A stretch of DNA of 64,000 nucleotides from CAIZGX01 sp964385405 (GTDB lineage: Bacteria > Bacteroidota > Bacteroidia > Flavobacteriales_D > Sanyastnellaceae). The stretch spans positions 1 to 64,000 of the forward strand of contig CAYLOT010000012.1 of the NCBI GenBank assembly GCA_964385405.1, written 5' to 3'. The position numbers and the translations under genes are program-made. Below, piece by piece: positions 43,215 through 50,681 of this stretch (within the stretch, counting starts at the first letter, position 1; every line of letters starts with the position of its first letter). The notes under the pieces are model-generated. The model was not told the DNA's origin, ran no database searches, and was given only the letters and a program-made list of their open reading frames with translations.

Positions 43215-43669
43215 AAAAACTATTCTTTACACTTGCGCTAGCCATAGCATGCCTAGTTAGCAACAACATTAATGCTCAATCGCTTGAACGTCGCGCTGCG
43301 ATAGACATTTGCGAATGCTCTCACATTATTGAAAACAATGTTAGTCCCGAGTTTCGTGAGATAATAAACTTCAAGTTAATTGCGGAATCAGAAGAAGAGT
43401 TCAACACTGCTATGATCACTTTCGTAACGAACAACCCTGAAAAAGCAGCTAAGGATTTGGAGTGGATGCAAAGCATGAGCGACGATAACGGACAGTTCTT
43501 GCGTTGCATTTCAAAAATGGAAATGAAATACGACAACACGGAATTAGATACCCCAGAAATGTACAATTCCATCATGGTTGAATTGTATGAAATCGAGTGT
43601 GATTTCGCTGCTGCATTATTTATGTTCGGAGCAGAAGTACAAGAAGCTGAAGTTACTGAAGGAGAATAA
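43211..43669 (+). CDS. Small secreted Cys-motif protein (paralogue 1)
   Basis: 152 residues; signal peptide ends near INAQ. The mature part is helical and acidic with four cysteines: CxC in DICECSHIIENNVSPEF, one in QFLRCISKMEMKYDN, and one in YEIECDFAAALFMFG. The same pattern recurs in the next gene, so they are tandem paralogues. Function unknown. The CxC...C...C arrangement could bind a metal or form disulphides in the periplasm. Coupled to the mukE-like gene by a 4-nt overlap. Confidence 0.75.
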   Translation: MKKLFFTLALAIACLVSNNINAQSLERRAAIDICECSHIIENNVSPEFREIINFKLIAESEEEFNTAMITFVTNNPEKAAKDLEWMQSMSDDNGQFLRCISKMEMKYDNTELDTPEMYNSIMVELYEIECDFAAALFMFGAEVQEAEVTEGE

Positions 43670-43693
43670 ATCTCTAAATTAAAACCAACACCT

Positions 43694-44137
43694 ATGAAAT
43701 TACCTTCAATACTTTCGGCAATTGCAATTGCTGCTTTAGTAACAACCTCTAGCTGCGGATTCATTGGAAAAGAAAAAGAAGTTGCGACTGATGTTTGTGC
43801 CTGCACACAAGCTTTAGAGAAAAAATTAAGTCCTGAGTTTGTGAAAATCATGACTGAAGCCGCCAACACTCCTGATCCTGAAAAATCCATTAAAGAAAAG
43901 ATGTCGGCACTAGATACCGATCAATATATGGCAATTGTTCCAGATTTGGAAGTGATTAGCGAAATGGAAAGTGAGCAAGGTGAATTCATGACTTGTATCA
44001 ACAGTCTTGAAAAAAAATACGACAATGCCTATACCTTCGACGAAGAGAAAAGTATGAAAGAAGTTCTTGTTGAAATGCAAAAAATGGACTGCGCATTCGG
44101 CGTAGCCTTGCTTAAAATGGGAATGAAGGGCGAATAA
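43694..44137 (+). CDS. Small Cys-motif lipoprotein (paralogue 2)
   Basis: 147 residues with a lipobox (TTSSC near residue 21). After the anchor it repeats the pattern of the upstream gene: DVCACTQALEKKLSPEF, QGEFMTCINSLEKKYDN, and MQKMDCAFGVALLKMG. One copy is thus periplasmic-soluble or exported, the other membrane-anchored. Function unknown. It lies 24 nt downstream of its paralogue and ends at a strong terminator, probably the end of the condensin transcript. Confidence 0.75.
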   Translation: MKLPSILSAIAIAALVTTSSCGFIGKEKEVATDVCACTQALEKKLSPEFVKIMTEAANTPDPEKSIKEKMSALDTDQYMAIVPDLEVISEMESEQGEFMTCINSLEKKYDNAYTFDEEKSMKEVLVEMQKMDCAFGVALLKMGMKGE

Positions 44138-44156
44138 ACCTCTCAATAAACCTTCT

Positions 44157-44190
44157 AAAGCCCTTGAAAATCAAGGGCTTTTCTTTTTTA
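44157..44190 (+). terminator. Terminator at the end of the condensin operon
   Basis: Perfect 11-bp stem AAAGCCCTTGA (44157-44167) / TCAAGGGCTTT (44171-44181), loop AAA, followed by TCTTTTTT. Confidence 0.9.
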
Positions 44191-44213
44191 TGCACAATTG
44201 TTAATAAAAGCAC

Positions 44214-44221
44214 TATCTTTG
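44214..44221 (+). promoter_or_regulatory. -7 promoter element of DEAD-box helicase gene
   Basis: TATCTTTG, exact consensus, 24 nt after the previous terminator and about 120 nt before the helicase ATG. Confidence 0.65.
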
Positions 44222-44223
44222 CG

Positions 44224-44341
44224 CCGCCTTTAAGGGGCGGGTTTAACTATCACATTTCCTTTTCTGTTGGCGTAAACAGGATTTAGCTCAGGGAATAAGG
44301 TCGTCGAATTCAATCCGACATCGGGCGACTAAATAAAATAT
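44224..44341 (+). promoter_or_regulatory. Long structured 5' leader of DEAD-box helicase gene
   Basis: About 115 nt of untranslated leader. Possible stems: CCGCC (44224-44228) / GGCGG (44236-44240); CTGTT (44264-44268) / AACAG (44275-44279); GTCG (44300-44303) / CGAC (44326-44329) enclosing CCGACATCGG-type pairing. Long leaders on DEAD-box helicase genes often mediate cold induction or autoregulation; that is inference here. The 3' part resembles a broken tRNA (TTTAGCTCAG ... CCGACATCGGGCGAC) but does not fold into a cloverleaf. Confidence 0.45.
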
Positions 44342-46222
44342 ATGACAACATTTCAAGAACTTGGTCTATCGAAGACCACAGTTTCAGCTATTGCTGAAAT
44401 GGGTTTTGTGAACCCAACACCAATTCAAGAACAAGCTATTCCGCACATGTTAACAGGCACAACAGACGTTGTTGCGTTAGCACAAACGGGAACAGGAAAA
44501 ACCGCTGCGTTCGGTCTTCCATTGTTAGAGCTTCTTGACTTTCAAAACAAAAAAACGCAAGCTTTCATTCTTGCACCAACACGTGAGTTGTGTGTACAAA
44601 TTGCGAAAGACATTCAACGCTTTTCAGCACACACAACCGGAGCGAACATTGTTCCTGTATATGGTGGAGCAAGTATTGAAACACAAATTCGCGAAATCAA
44701 ACGCGGTGCTCAAATCCTTGTAGGTACTCCTGGAAGAACCCTTGATTTGATCGAACGTGGAGTAATTGACTTGAGCGCGGTTGACTTTGTAATTCTTGAT
44801 GAAGCAGATGAAATGCTTCACATGGGATTCAAAGAAGATTTAGATGCCATCTTATCTGAAACTCCAGAAGAAAAACAAACCTGGTTATTCTCGGCTACTA
44901 TGCCTGCAGAAGTTTCGCGAATTGCGAAAAATTACATGACCAACCCTGTTGAGATTACTGTAGGTAATAAGAACTCGGGTAACGAAAACATCGAACACGT
45001 TTATTATGTTACACACCAACGCGACAAATATTTAGCGTTGAAGCGACTTGCCGATTACAATCCTGATATTTTCGCAATTGTATTCTGTAGAACGAAAGCT
45101 GAAACACAATCAGTTTCTGAAGCATTAATCAAAGACGGATACAACGCCGATTCTATTCACGGTGACTTGTCTCAAGCACAACGTGATAACGTAATGAAGC
45201 GCTACCGTAACCGCACACTTCAAATGCTTGTTGCTACAGACGTTGCCGCTCGTGGTATTGATGTGAATGACGTTACACACGTTATCCAATACAACCTTCC
45301 TGACGAAATTGAAAACTATACGCACAGAAGTGGACGTACAGCGCGTGCAGGTAAGAAAGGAATTAGCATCGTTTTAATTAACATGAAGGAGCATTTCCGA
45401 ATTAAGCAACTGGAGAAAATTATTCAAACAACATTTACGAAAGGTACTCTACCTACTCCTGCAGATGTTTGTGAGAAGCAATTGCTTCACTTGGTGAATC
45501 GTGTGAAAGAAACTGAAGTAAACCAAGGAAGTATTGGAAAATATTTGCCTGCGGTTTATGAAGAATTTGCAGACTTCACGAAAGAGCAAGTGATTCAACA
45601 CTTCATTTCAACTGAATTCAATCGCTTCCTTGAGTATTACAAAAACGCACCCGATTTAAATGTCGATGCATCTAAAGGCGATGCTCGTGGAGCAACTCCA
45701 GGTGTTGTGAAGATGTACATAAATCTTGGAAAGAAAGACCAGTTTAACTTCAATACTTTGAAGGGGTACATTGCGGAAACTGCAAACATTAGCGAGCAAG
45801 AGATTCCGTGGTCTGATTTAAAAGACACCTTCTCTTTGTTCGAAGTGCGCACTGCATCTTACGACAAAGTATTAGAAGTATTCAATTCTGGCGTTAAATA
45901 TCGTGGACGCACCATTCGTGTTGAGTCTCGTGGAAACCAAGAAGCAGGAATCGGACGTGTTCGCATGCGTGGCAACAAGAGTTACAGCGGCGGATATGAG
46001 AACCGCGGAGGTGGTGAAAGAAGTTCAGGTAGCGGATACAACCGTGATCGTGGACCTCGCACTGGTGGATCAGACAGAAGCGCTTCAGAACGCAGTTCTG
46101 GTGGTGGTGAAAGACGCTCTGGCGGAGAAAGAAGTTCAACAGGCAGTTCAGCTGGAAGTTCTAGCGGACGTGCTGGTGGATGGAAATTCAAAGAAGGTGG
46201 TGCTAAGAAAAAGAAGTACTAA
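44342..46222 (+). CDS. DEAD-box RNA helicase with DbpA-type RNA-binding domain and RG/S-rich tail (DeaD/CsdA-like)
   Basis: 626 residues. Core motifs: GFVNPTPIQ, AQTGTGKT, PTRELC, TPGRTLD, DEADEMLHMGF, SATMP, ARGIDV and HRSGRTARAG. After the core come a dimerisation-like helical part (about 375-460), a DbpA-type RNA-binding domain (about 470-555; VKMYINLGKKDQFN ... YRGRTIRVESRG), and a low-complexity Arg/Gly/Ser tail ending in a basic GGWKFKEGGAKKKKY. This is the CsdA/DeaD design, acting in ribosome assembly and mRNA unwinding, often cold-induced. Strong promoter, long leader, own terminator. Confidence 0.93.
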   Translation: MTTFQELGLSKTTVSAIAEMGFVNPTPIQEQAIPHMLTGTTDVVALAQTGTGKTAAFGLPLLELLDFQNKKTQAFILAPTRELCVQIAKDIQRFSAHTTGANIVPVYGGASIETQIREIKRGAQILVGTPGRTLDLIERGVIDLSAVDFVILDEADEMLHMGFKEDLDAILSETPEEKQTWLFSATMPAEVSRIAKNYMTNPVEITVGNKNSGNENIEHVYYVTHQRDKYLALKRLADYNPDIFAIVFCRTKAETQSVSEALIKDGYNADSIHGDLSQAQRDNVMKRYRNRTLQMLVATDVAARGIDVNDVTHVIQYNLPDEIENYTHRSGRTARAGKKGISIVLINMKEHFRIKQLEKIIQTTFTKGTLPTPADVCEKQLLHLVNRVKETEVNQGSIGKYLPAVYEEFADFTKEQVIQHFISTEFNRFLEYYKNAPDLNVDASKGDARGATPGVVKMYINLGKKDQFNFNTLKGYIAETANISEQEIPWSDLKDTFSLFEVRTASYDKVLEVFNSGVKYRGRTIRVESRGNQEAGIGRVRMRGNKSYSGGYENRGGGERSSGSGYNRDRGPRTGGSDRSASERSSGGGERRSGGERSSTGSSAGSSSGRAGGWKFKEGGAKKKKY

Positions 46223-46240
46223 CTTTAAGATGAGACAACA

Positions 46241-46271
46241 AAAAAGGCCGCGAATGCGGCCTTTTTCTTTT
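46241..46271. terminator. Bidirectional terminator between deaD-like gene and yajC
   Basis: Perfect 11-bp stem AAAAAGGCCGC (46241-46251) / GCGGCCTTTTT (46256-46266), loop GAAT; T-rich on both outward sides. Confidence 0.9.
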
Positions 46272-46283
46272 CTCTCAATTCAA

Positions 46284-46592
46284 TTATTTTTGTTGCCCTT
46301 CAACAACAGTCCTATCAGCGCTCAACGCAGCTTTTTCAATACGCATACGTCCTTGATCTAAACCAATAACAACGGTTGTTTCATCAACTTCAATTACTTT
46401 CCCGTGAATACCACCGACTGTAACAATCTTGTCTCCAACTGCAATGCTGTCTTGAAATTTCTTTGCTTCTTTTGCCTTTTTCATTTGAGGACGAATCATG
46501 AAGAAATACATAATGATGAACATTCCGCCCATCATCATTAACATAGGCATCATACTTTCCTGTCCTTGTCCTGGTGCTTGTAATAAAATCAT
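46284..46592 (-). CDS. yajC: Preprotein translocase accessory subunit YajC
   Basis: 102 residues: one N-terminal membrane helix (MLMMMGGMFIIMYFFMI) followed directly by the family signature RPQMKKAKEAKKF and the small beta domain GDKIVTVGGIHGKVIEVDETTVVI. YajC associates with SecDF in the inner membrane. Minus-strand TACATTTG (46620-46613) lies 20 nt before the ATG. Confidence 0.95.
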   Translation of the reverse strand: MILLQAPGQGQESMMPMLMMMGGMFIIMYFFMIRPQMKKAKEAKKFQDSIAVGDKIVTVGGIHGKVIEVDETTVVIGLDQGRMRIEKAALSADRTVVEGQQK

Positions 46593-46612
46593 TTTGTTTT
46601 TTATTTAGATTG

Positions 46613-46620
46613 CAAATGTA
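46613..46620 (-). promoter_or_regulatory. -7 promoter element for yajC
   Basis: Minus-strand TACATTTG, matching TAnnTTTG, 20 nt before the yajC start. Confidence 0.5.
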
Positions 46621-46644
46621 CTTAAATCTTCTCGCTGAAATCAA

Positions 46645-47130
46645 TTACTTCACTCGGTCCATCTTAACTCCAGGCTGAGAGGCATCTAGAGCTTGACCGG
46701 ACACCTCACCTTTTAACTTGATATAGTAGTCGCGGGGTATTCCGTTTGTAGCAACCTGAATAGTCTTCTCTATTTCTCCTGAGAAACCCGCACTGTTAAA
46801 CTCTACTGTAATTACGCCAGATTGGCCCGGTGCTATAGGCTCCTTGGGCCAATCTTTTAATGTTGTACAACCACAACTTGGTGTCACTTGTGCAATTTGC
46901 AGATCTGCCTTGCCCTTATTTGTGAAAGAGTAAACGTGTGTAACTTTCTCCCCAACGGCAACTCTTCCAAAATCAAACTCAACTTCGTCGAAAGAAATTT
47001 CAGGTAAATCACCTTGAACCTCTCCATTTTCAGCAGAGGGAAAATTCAATAAATCCGAGGTTACTTTTCGCTCATCGCTTTCGCATGAAGCGAAAATTAT
47101 CATCAATAAAAAAATGAAACTCCTATTCAT
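46645..47130 (-). CDS. DUF1573 lipoprotein
   Basis: 161 residues from ATG 47130; the frame reads back to 47238 through a Met/Lys-rich stretch inside the upstream gene, which I reject because MNRSFIFLLMIIFASC gives a clean lipoprotein signal. The DUF1573 (ASPM/HYDIN-like Ig) domain covers about 45-150: FDFGRVAVGEKVTHVYSFTNKGKADLQI, TPSCGCTT, and PGQSGVITVEFNSAGFSG. Common in Bacteroidota, function unknown. It overlaps the 3' end of the preceding gene by 8 nt. Confidence 0.85.
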   Translation of the reverse strand: MNRSFIFLLMIIFASCESDERKVTSDLLNFPSAENGEVQGDLPEISFDEVEFDFGRVAVGEKVTHVYSFTNKGKADLQIAQVTPSCGCTTLKDWPKEPIAPGQSGVITVEFNSAGFSGEIEKTIQVATNGIPRDYYIKLKGEVSGQALDASQPGVKMDRVK

Positions 47131-47704
47131 TGTCATAGGAATAAGAACCATCGAACTCATCTTCATCAAAAATATTTTCATCTTCGCCAAATTCATCTTC
47201 GTCTTCTTCATCCATATCAAAATCCGAATTCCCCCCACCTACAATCTCTGTCTCAAACATATCTTGAAACTCTTTACTATCTTGCGAGGGAGCGTCGCCA
47301 AATGCCAAGGCAACGCGCGGATAAATTGTGCTCGGCTTGTCTTTCTTCACCTCCATGAGCTCAATGTAAAAAATCCACATGCGCATGAAATCATACACAT
47401 ATAAAATTTTATCACCGGGTTTCATTACCATATCTGACAACACAGTTGTAGACATAGAAAGCGAGTCATCATCTACACCGCCCATATCCATGAGTGAAAT
47501 CTCTAATCCCTTGCTCCACTCATCGTCACTTAGGTAGAAGCTCGCCATTTCACCTTGTTCAAAATCGAAAGCATCGAGCACTGCCTTGTGTAGTTCATCG
47601 AAATTCGATCCGGTTTCAATCTCAATATCGCGAAAAACATCCTGTTCAGTATCCATGATTACACGGAACTTAAACAAATTAACACCACTATTTTTCTTAG
47701 CCAT
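47123..47704 (-). CDS. pRiA4b ORF-3-like protein with acidic tail
   Basis: 193 residues. Residues about 8-125 match the plasmid pRiA4b ORF-3-like domain: VNLFKFRVIMD, VFRDIEIETGSNFDELHKAVLDAF, ASFYLS, and GDKILYVYDF ... WIFYIELMEV. The C-terminal about 50 residues are almost wholly acidic (DFDMDEEDEDEFGEDEN). The domain is found in transposon and chromosomal contexts; its role is not established. It overlaps rpe by 8 nt, so it is in the same transcript. Confidence 0.8.
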   Translation of the reverse strand: MAKKNSGVNLFKFRVIMDTEQDVFRDIEIETGSNFDELHKAVLDAFDFEQGEMASFYLSDDEWSKGLEISLMDMGGVDDDSLSMSTTVLSDMVMKPGDKILYVYDFMRMWIFYIELMEVKKDKPSTIYPRVALAFGDAPSQDSKEFQDMFETEIVGGGNSDFDMDEEDEDEFGEDENIFDEDEFDGSYSYDNE

Positions 47705-48368
47705 TGACAGACGTTTTTAATTCTTGAATAGTTGTTGTTGGATTAGAACTAGAGAAAACAAAGTTTCCCGCTACTAATGCGGTTGCTCCCGCGGCCTTCA
47801 GTTTTGGCGCGTTCGTGGCATTCACGCCGCCATCTACTTCAATAGCTGGCTTGTTCACTGTATTCGCTAACATTACCTTTAAGCGCTCCAATTTAGAATA
47901 GGTGTTCTCAATAAATTGTTGTCCTCCAAAGCCTGGATTCACTGACATGATTAAAATTAAATCAACATCTTCCAACACTTCTTCGATAGCACTTAGAGGC
48001 GTATGCGGATTCAATGCCACTCCAGCTTTCATACCTTCCGCCTTGATCGCCTGTATGGTTCTGTGCAGATGCGTGCATGCCTCTGCATGAACAGTTAAAA
48101 TATCAGCTCCTACTGCTTTGAAATCTGCAATGTAGCGCTCCGGTTGAACTATCATCAAGTGAACATCCAAAGGTTTAGTGGCGTGCTTCTTTAATGCTTT
48201 GATTACAGGCATTCCGAAAGAAATATTCGGAACAAATACACCGTCCATAACATCTACATGAAACCAATCCGCTGCAGAATTGTTAATCATCTCAATATCG
48301 CGCTGAAGATTTGCAAAATCGGCAGACAAAACAGATGGAGCAATAAGAACTTCGTTTACTTTTGACAT
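47697..48368 (-). CDS. rpe: Ribulose-phosphate 3-epimerase
   Basis: 223 residues from ATG 48368 (MSKVNEVLIAPSVLSADFANL). TIM barrel with HVDVMDGVFVPN, DVHLMIVQPE, MSVNPGFGGQ and EVDGGVN; the metal and acid/base His and Asp residues are intact. It interconverts ribulose-5-P and xylulose-5-P in the pentose phosphate pathway. A longer frame to 48383 is rejected because the -7 element TATCTTTG (48380-48373) lies between the two Met codons, ending 4 nt before the chosen ATG. Confidence 0.95.
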   Translation of the reverse strand: MSKVNEVLIAPSVLSADFANLQRDIEMINNSAADWFHVDVMDGVFVPNISFGMPVIKALKKHATKPLDVHLMIVQPERYIADFKAVGADILTVHAEACTHLHRTIQAIKAEGMKAGVALNPHTPLSAIEEVLEDVDLILIMSVNPGFGGQQFIENTYSKLERLKVMLANTVNKPAIEVDGGVNATNAPKLKAAGATALVAGNFVFSSSNPTTTIQELKTSVNG

Positions 48369-48372
48369 GCGG

Positions 48373-48380
48373 CAAAGATA
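48373..48380 (-). promoter_or_regulatory. -7 promoter element of rpe, 4 nt from the ATG
   Basis: Minus-strand TATCTTTG, exact consensus, then CCGC and ATG. Predicts a leaderless mRNA and fixes the rpe start. Confidence 0.6.
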
Positions 48381-48413
48381 CATTTCGTTTCAATAGCCTA
48401 AACTATTTTTTCA

Positions 48414-48989
48414 ATGCAAATCGTTGGTTTAACAGGAAATATTGGATCGGGTAAATCTACTGTTGGAAGAGCTTTTCAAGCGCTCGGAATTCCTGTATTT
48501 GATTCCGACAACGAGGCGAAAAAAGCCTACCAAATAATTTCAATTCAAAACGCGGTCATCGCCATACTTGGAGTAGATTTAAATTTTTCAAGCCAATCAT
48601 GGAAAACTCAAATTGCAGAGCACATTTTTTCAGACTCTACAAAAAGACTGAAATTAGAGAAGCTTATACATGGCCATGTGCAACATGCTTTTCAAATTTG
48701 GAAATCGAATCAATTGGCAAGCTACATTATCAGAGAATCTGCCCTTGCTAACTCGTTCGATACCGAGAATTGTGACTGGTTAATAGAAGTTCAAGCTGAT
48801 CTCGAATTACGAAAAACGCGAGTTCTTTATAGAGGAGAAATTTCAGAACAAGATTTTCTAAAAAGAAATTCCATACAATCTAGGAATGAAAATTTTCCAG
48901 ACGACAAAAGACTCGTTATACAGAACAATGATCAAGAAATGATTTTGAAAACAATTTTAGATATCCACGAAAAATTAATGTTGCGTTAA
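48414..48989 (+). CDS. coaE: Dephospho-CoA kinase
   Basis: 191 residues: P-loop GLTGNIGSGKST, then GIPVFDSDNEAKKAY (the DxD substrate region), the lid LRKTRVLYRGEISEQDFLKRNSIQ and a C-terminal helix. It phosphorylates dephospho-CoA in the last step of CoA synthesis. TATTTTTT (48404-48411) just upstream is a weak -7 candidate. The 3' end overlaps the convergent lipoprotein gene by 4 nt. Confidence 0.93.
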   Translation: MQIVGLTGNIGSGKSTVGRAFQALGIPVFDSDNEAKKAYQIISIQNAVIAILGVDLNFSSQSWKTQIAEHIFSDSTKRLKLEKLIHGHVQHAFQIWKSNQLASYIIRESALANSFDTENCDWLIEVQADLELRKTRVLYRGEISEQDFLKRNSIQSRNENFPDDKRLVIQNNDQEMILKTILDIHEKLMLR

Positions 48990-50338
48990 GGAGTTATCTC
49001 TATAATTTTTGTTTCAACACCCTTCTTTACCAAATTCGAGAGCTCAATCATAAAGTTAGTACGCATCTGATTCAATTCGTTGCCAATTGGTTTCTGAGCG
49101 AATAGTTTTTGAAGTTCATTGTACTTCGTGATGTCTACCCTATCTTCTCCTGTTCTTATTAACTCCCAATTCCATTCACCGGGATAGACCATCTTATAAT
49201 CACCATTGTATTCAGCCCAATCGATTTCGTTTACTTTATTCAATGGGTAAACAGAATTGAAAAGTGTTTCACCTGTCTCCGAATCAACCATGCTAATTCT
49301 GTATTTCATTTGCAAAGAAAACTTCTTGTTCCATTGACGATATTTCACTTTAGTATCGCCAATAGTTTTCCCCAAGTATCCTTTCTTGAATCCGTAGTCA
49401 TTCAATTTTTGATCTGCAGAATATTCAATTATCTCACCCAACAAGATGTACTGCGCACCTACAAGTTTCCCAGCCTGAATCAAGGTTTTTTCATCATAAA
49501 GACCAGACATTCCTAACTTTTGTTCCTCAATAAGTTTTGAAGTATAATCTCGGTCCAACAAAACCAAAAAAGGATCTTTATCGTCTAACAAAGACTGAGT
49601 AACGTGCGCACCCATTTCCTTTTCCACATCGTTACTTACATTTTCACGATCAACCGTAACATAAGCAACTGAGATTCTTCCCTGCTTAAGACATGATTCC
49701 AACATTTGCTTCGAATCCTTAAAAGACGGGTCTATAGATTCTATTTTCTTCAACGCTTTGTACGCGTCACGAAGTCGCCCTTCATTTAGAGATTTTGTTG
49801 CGAGATAATAATTCGGATATAACACGCACAAACTCTCGAGATAATCAACATTTGGAAAGTCTTCGAAAAAGGTTCGAATAATATTGAGCTTTACACGTGC
49901 GTCATCATACTTAAACGCAAGTACATCTGATTCAGCCTGTTTGTACAGCAACTCGCAGTAATTACGTTTCGACTGAAGAATAAATTCCTTTAGCCCATAT
50001 GGTTCTTTAACATCCAAAGACTTATTCTTTTCAATGAATACGATCAGATCTGAGTACAATTGCTCCGCTTCGCAAAGTTTGTCTTGCATGCATAGCAAAC
50101 GTATTGGACCATCATAGTTTTCTCTAACAATGGCTTCCACAACACGTTTTTTTCCGATAAGCGCTTCTTTGGTCTCTTTTCGAACGAGCAACTCCGAGTA
50201 TAAACTCAATGCCTTCGTATACATGTGAGCCTCTTCGTATTCCTTAGCATCCTGAAGCTGCGACTTATAGGTTGAACAACCAACGATTAACATGCCCATC
50301 ACTAAACACAAAGCCCAGGCAAAACAAATATGTCGCAT
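48986..50338 (-). CDS. Lipoprotein with TPR-like repeats and CsgG-like C-terminal domain
   Basis: About 450 residues from ATG 50338 (MRHICFAWALC...), with lipobox LIVGC; the longer frame to 50392 is rejected because a -7 element, TAACTTTG (50363-50356), lies inside it. Residues about 30-235 are helical and TPR-like (EEAHMYTKALSLYSELL ... AYKALKKIESIDPSFKDS). The C-terminal region (about 240-390) has the pattern of CsgG/FlgO/LpoB-like domains: LLDRDYTSKLIEEQKLG, AGKLVGAQYILLGEIIEY, MVDSETGETLFN. These sense or bind outer-membrane partners; the exact role is unknown. Confidence 0.72.
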   Translation of the reverse strand: MRHICFAWALCLVMGMLIVGCSTYKSQLQDAKEYEEAHMYTKALSLYSELLVRKETKEALIGKKRVVEAIVRENYDGPIRLLCMQDKLCEAEQLYSDLIVFIEKNKSLDVKEPYGLKEFILQSKRNYCELLYKQAESDVLAFKYDDARVKLNIIRTFFEDFPNVDYLESLCVLYPNYYLATKSLNEGRLRDAYKALKKIESIDPSFKDSKQMLESCLKQGRISVAYVTVDRENVSNDVEKEMGAHVTQSLLDDKDPFLVLLDRDYTSKLIEEQKLGMSGLYDEKTLIQAGKLVGAQYILLGEIIEYSADQKLNDYGFKKGYLGKTIGDTKVKYRQWNKKFSLQMKYRISMVDSETGETLFNSVYPLNKVNEIDWAEYNGDYKMVYPGEWNWELIRTGEDRVDITKYNELQKLFAQKPIGNELNQMRTNFMIELSNLVKKGVETKIIEITP

Positions 50339-50355
50339 ATCTCTTCCCACGAAGA

Positions 50356-50363
50356 CAAAGTTA
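50356..50363 (-). promoter_or_regulatory. -7 promoter element for the TPR/CsgG-like lipoprotein gene
   Basis: Minus-strand TAACTTTG, exact match to TAnnTTTG, 17 nt before the ATG at 50338. Confidence 0.5.
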
Positions 50364-50481
50364 AGACCACTCAGCAATTTCACAACACGCAATTAACAAC
50401 CCGTTTTTGAAAACCATTCAAATTCCTTGTGAAAAGAGTCAAAGAAAACATTCTTTTTGAGAAAACCTTAATCAAAACTCT

Positions 50482-50556
50482 ATGGATATTCGTACTAAAA
50501 AATGGGTTCTTCTAACTCTCTCCATTGTTAGCGTTTACCTATTTGTCTTTAATTGA
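50482..50556 (+). CDS. 24-residue membrane microprotein ORF
   Basis: A short frame, MDIRTKKWVLLTLSIVSVYLFVFN, in the otherwise gene-free stretch 50339-50681. It has a basic N-terminus then one hydrophobic helix, the plan of small membrane proteins. Its TGA overlaps the ATG of the next short ORF (TGATG). No family recognised; a ribosome binding site is not evident, which is normal here. Confidence 0.4.
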   Translation: MDIRTKKWVLLTLSIVSVYLFVFN

Positions 50557-50669
50557 TGATTTCAAAGTTCAGAGAATTCTACAAAGCATACTTTCCCTGG
50601 TTTGTAGACATCTGGTATTATTTGGTGATAATTATTGTTTTTATTGTCTGCGGCATGATTTGGTTGTAA
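50556..50669 (+). CDS. 37-residue membrane microprotein ORF
   Basis: ATG overlaps the preceding TGA. The product begins MISKFREFYKAYFPWF and continues into one strongly hydrophobic segment (YYLVIIIVFIVCGMIWL), so an amphipathic N-terminal helix plus one transmembrane helix. It ends 12 nt before the next gene. The coupling with the 24-residue ORF and the membrane-protein composition make it more than a chance frame, but expression is unproven. Confidence 0.45.
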   Translation: MISKFREFYKAYFPWFVDIWYYLVIIIVFIVCGMIWL

Positions 50670-50681
50670 ATTTGGACTTCC

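Noticed and set aside
44280..44335. Possible tRNA gene (TTTAGCTCAG ... CCGACATCGGGCGAC)
   Set aside because: No anticodon arm, acceptor ends do not pair, and the T-loop TTCRANY is disrupted; treated as part of the helicase leader.
47123..47704. Mobile-element gene because of the pRiA4b ORF-3 domain
   Set aside because: No transposase, inverted repeats or target duplications nearby, and the gene is embedded between rpe and a DUF1573 gene with overlaps.
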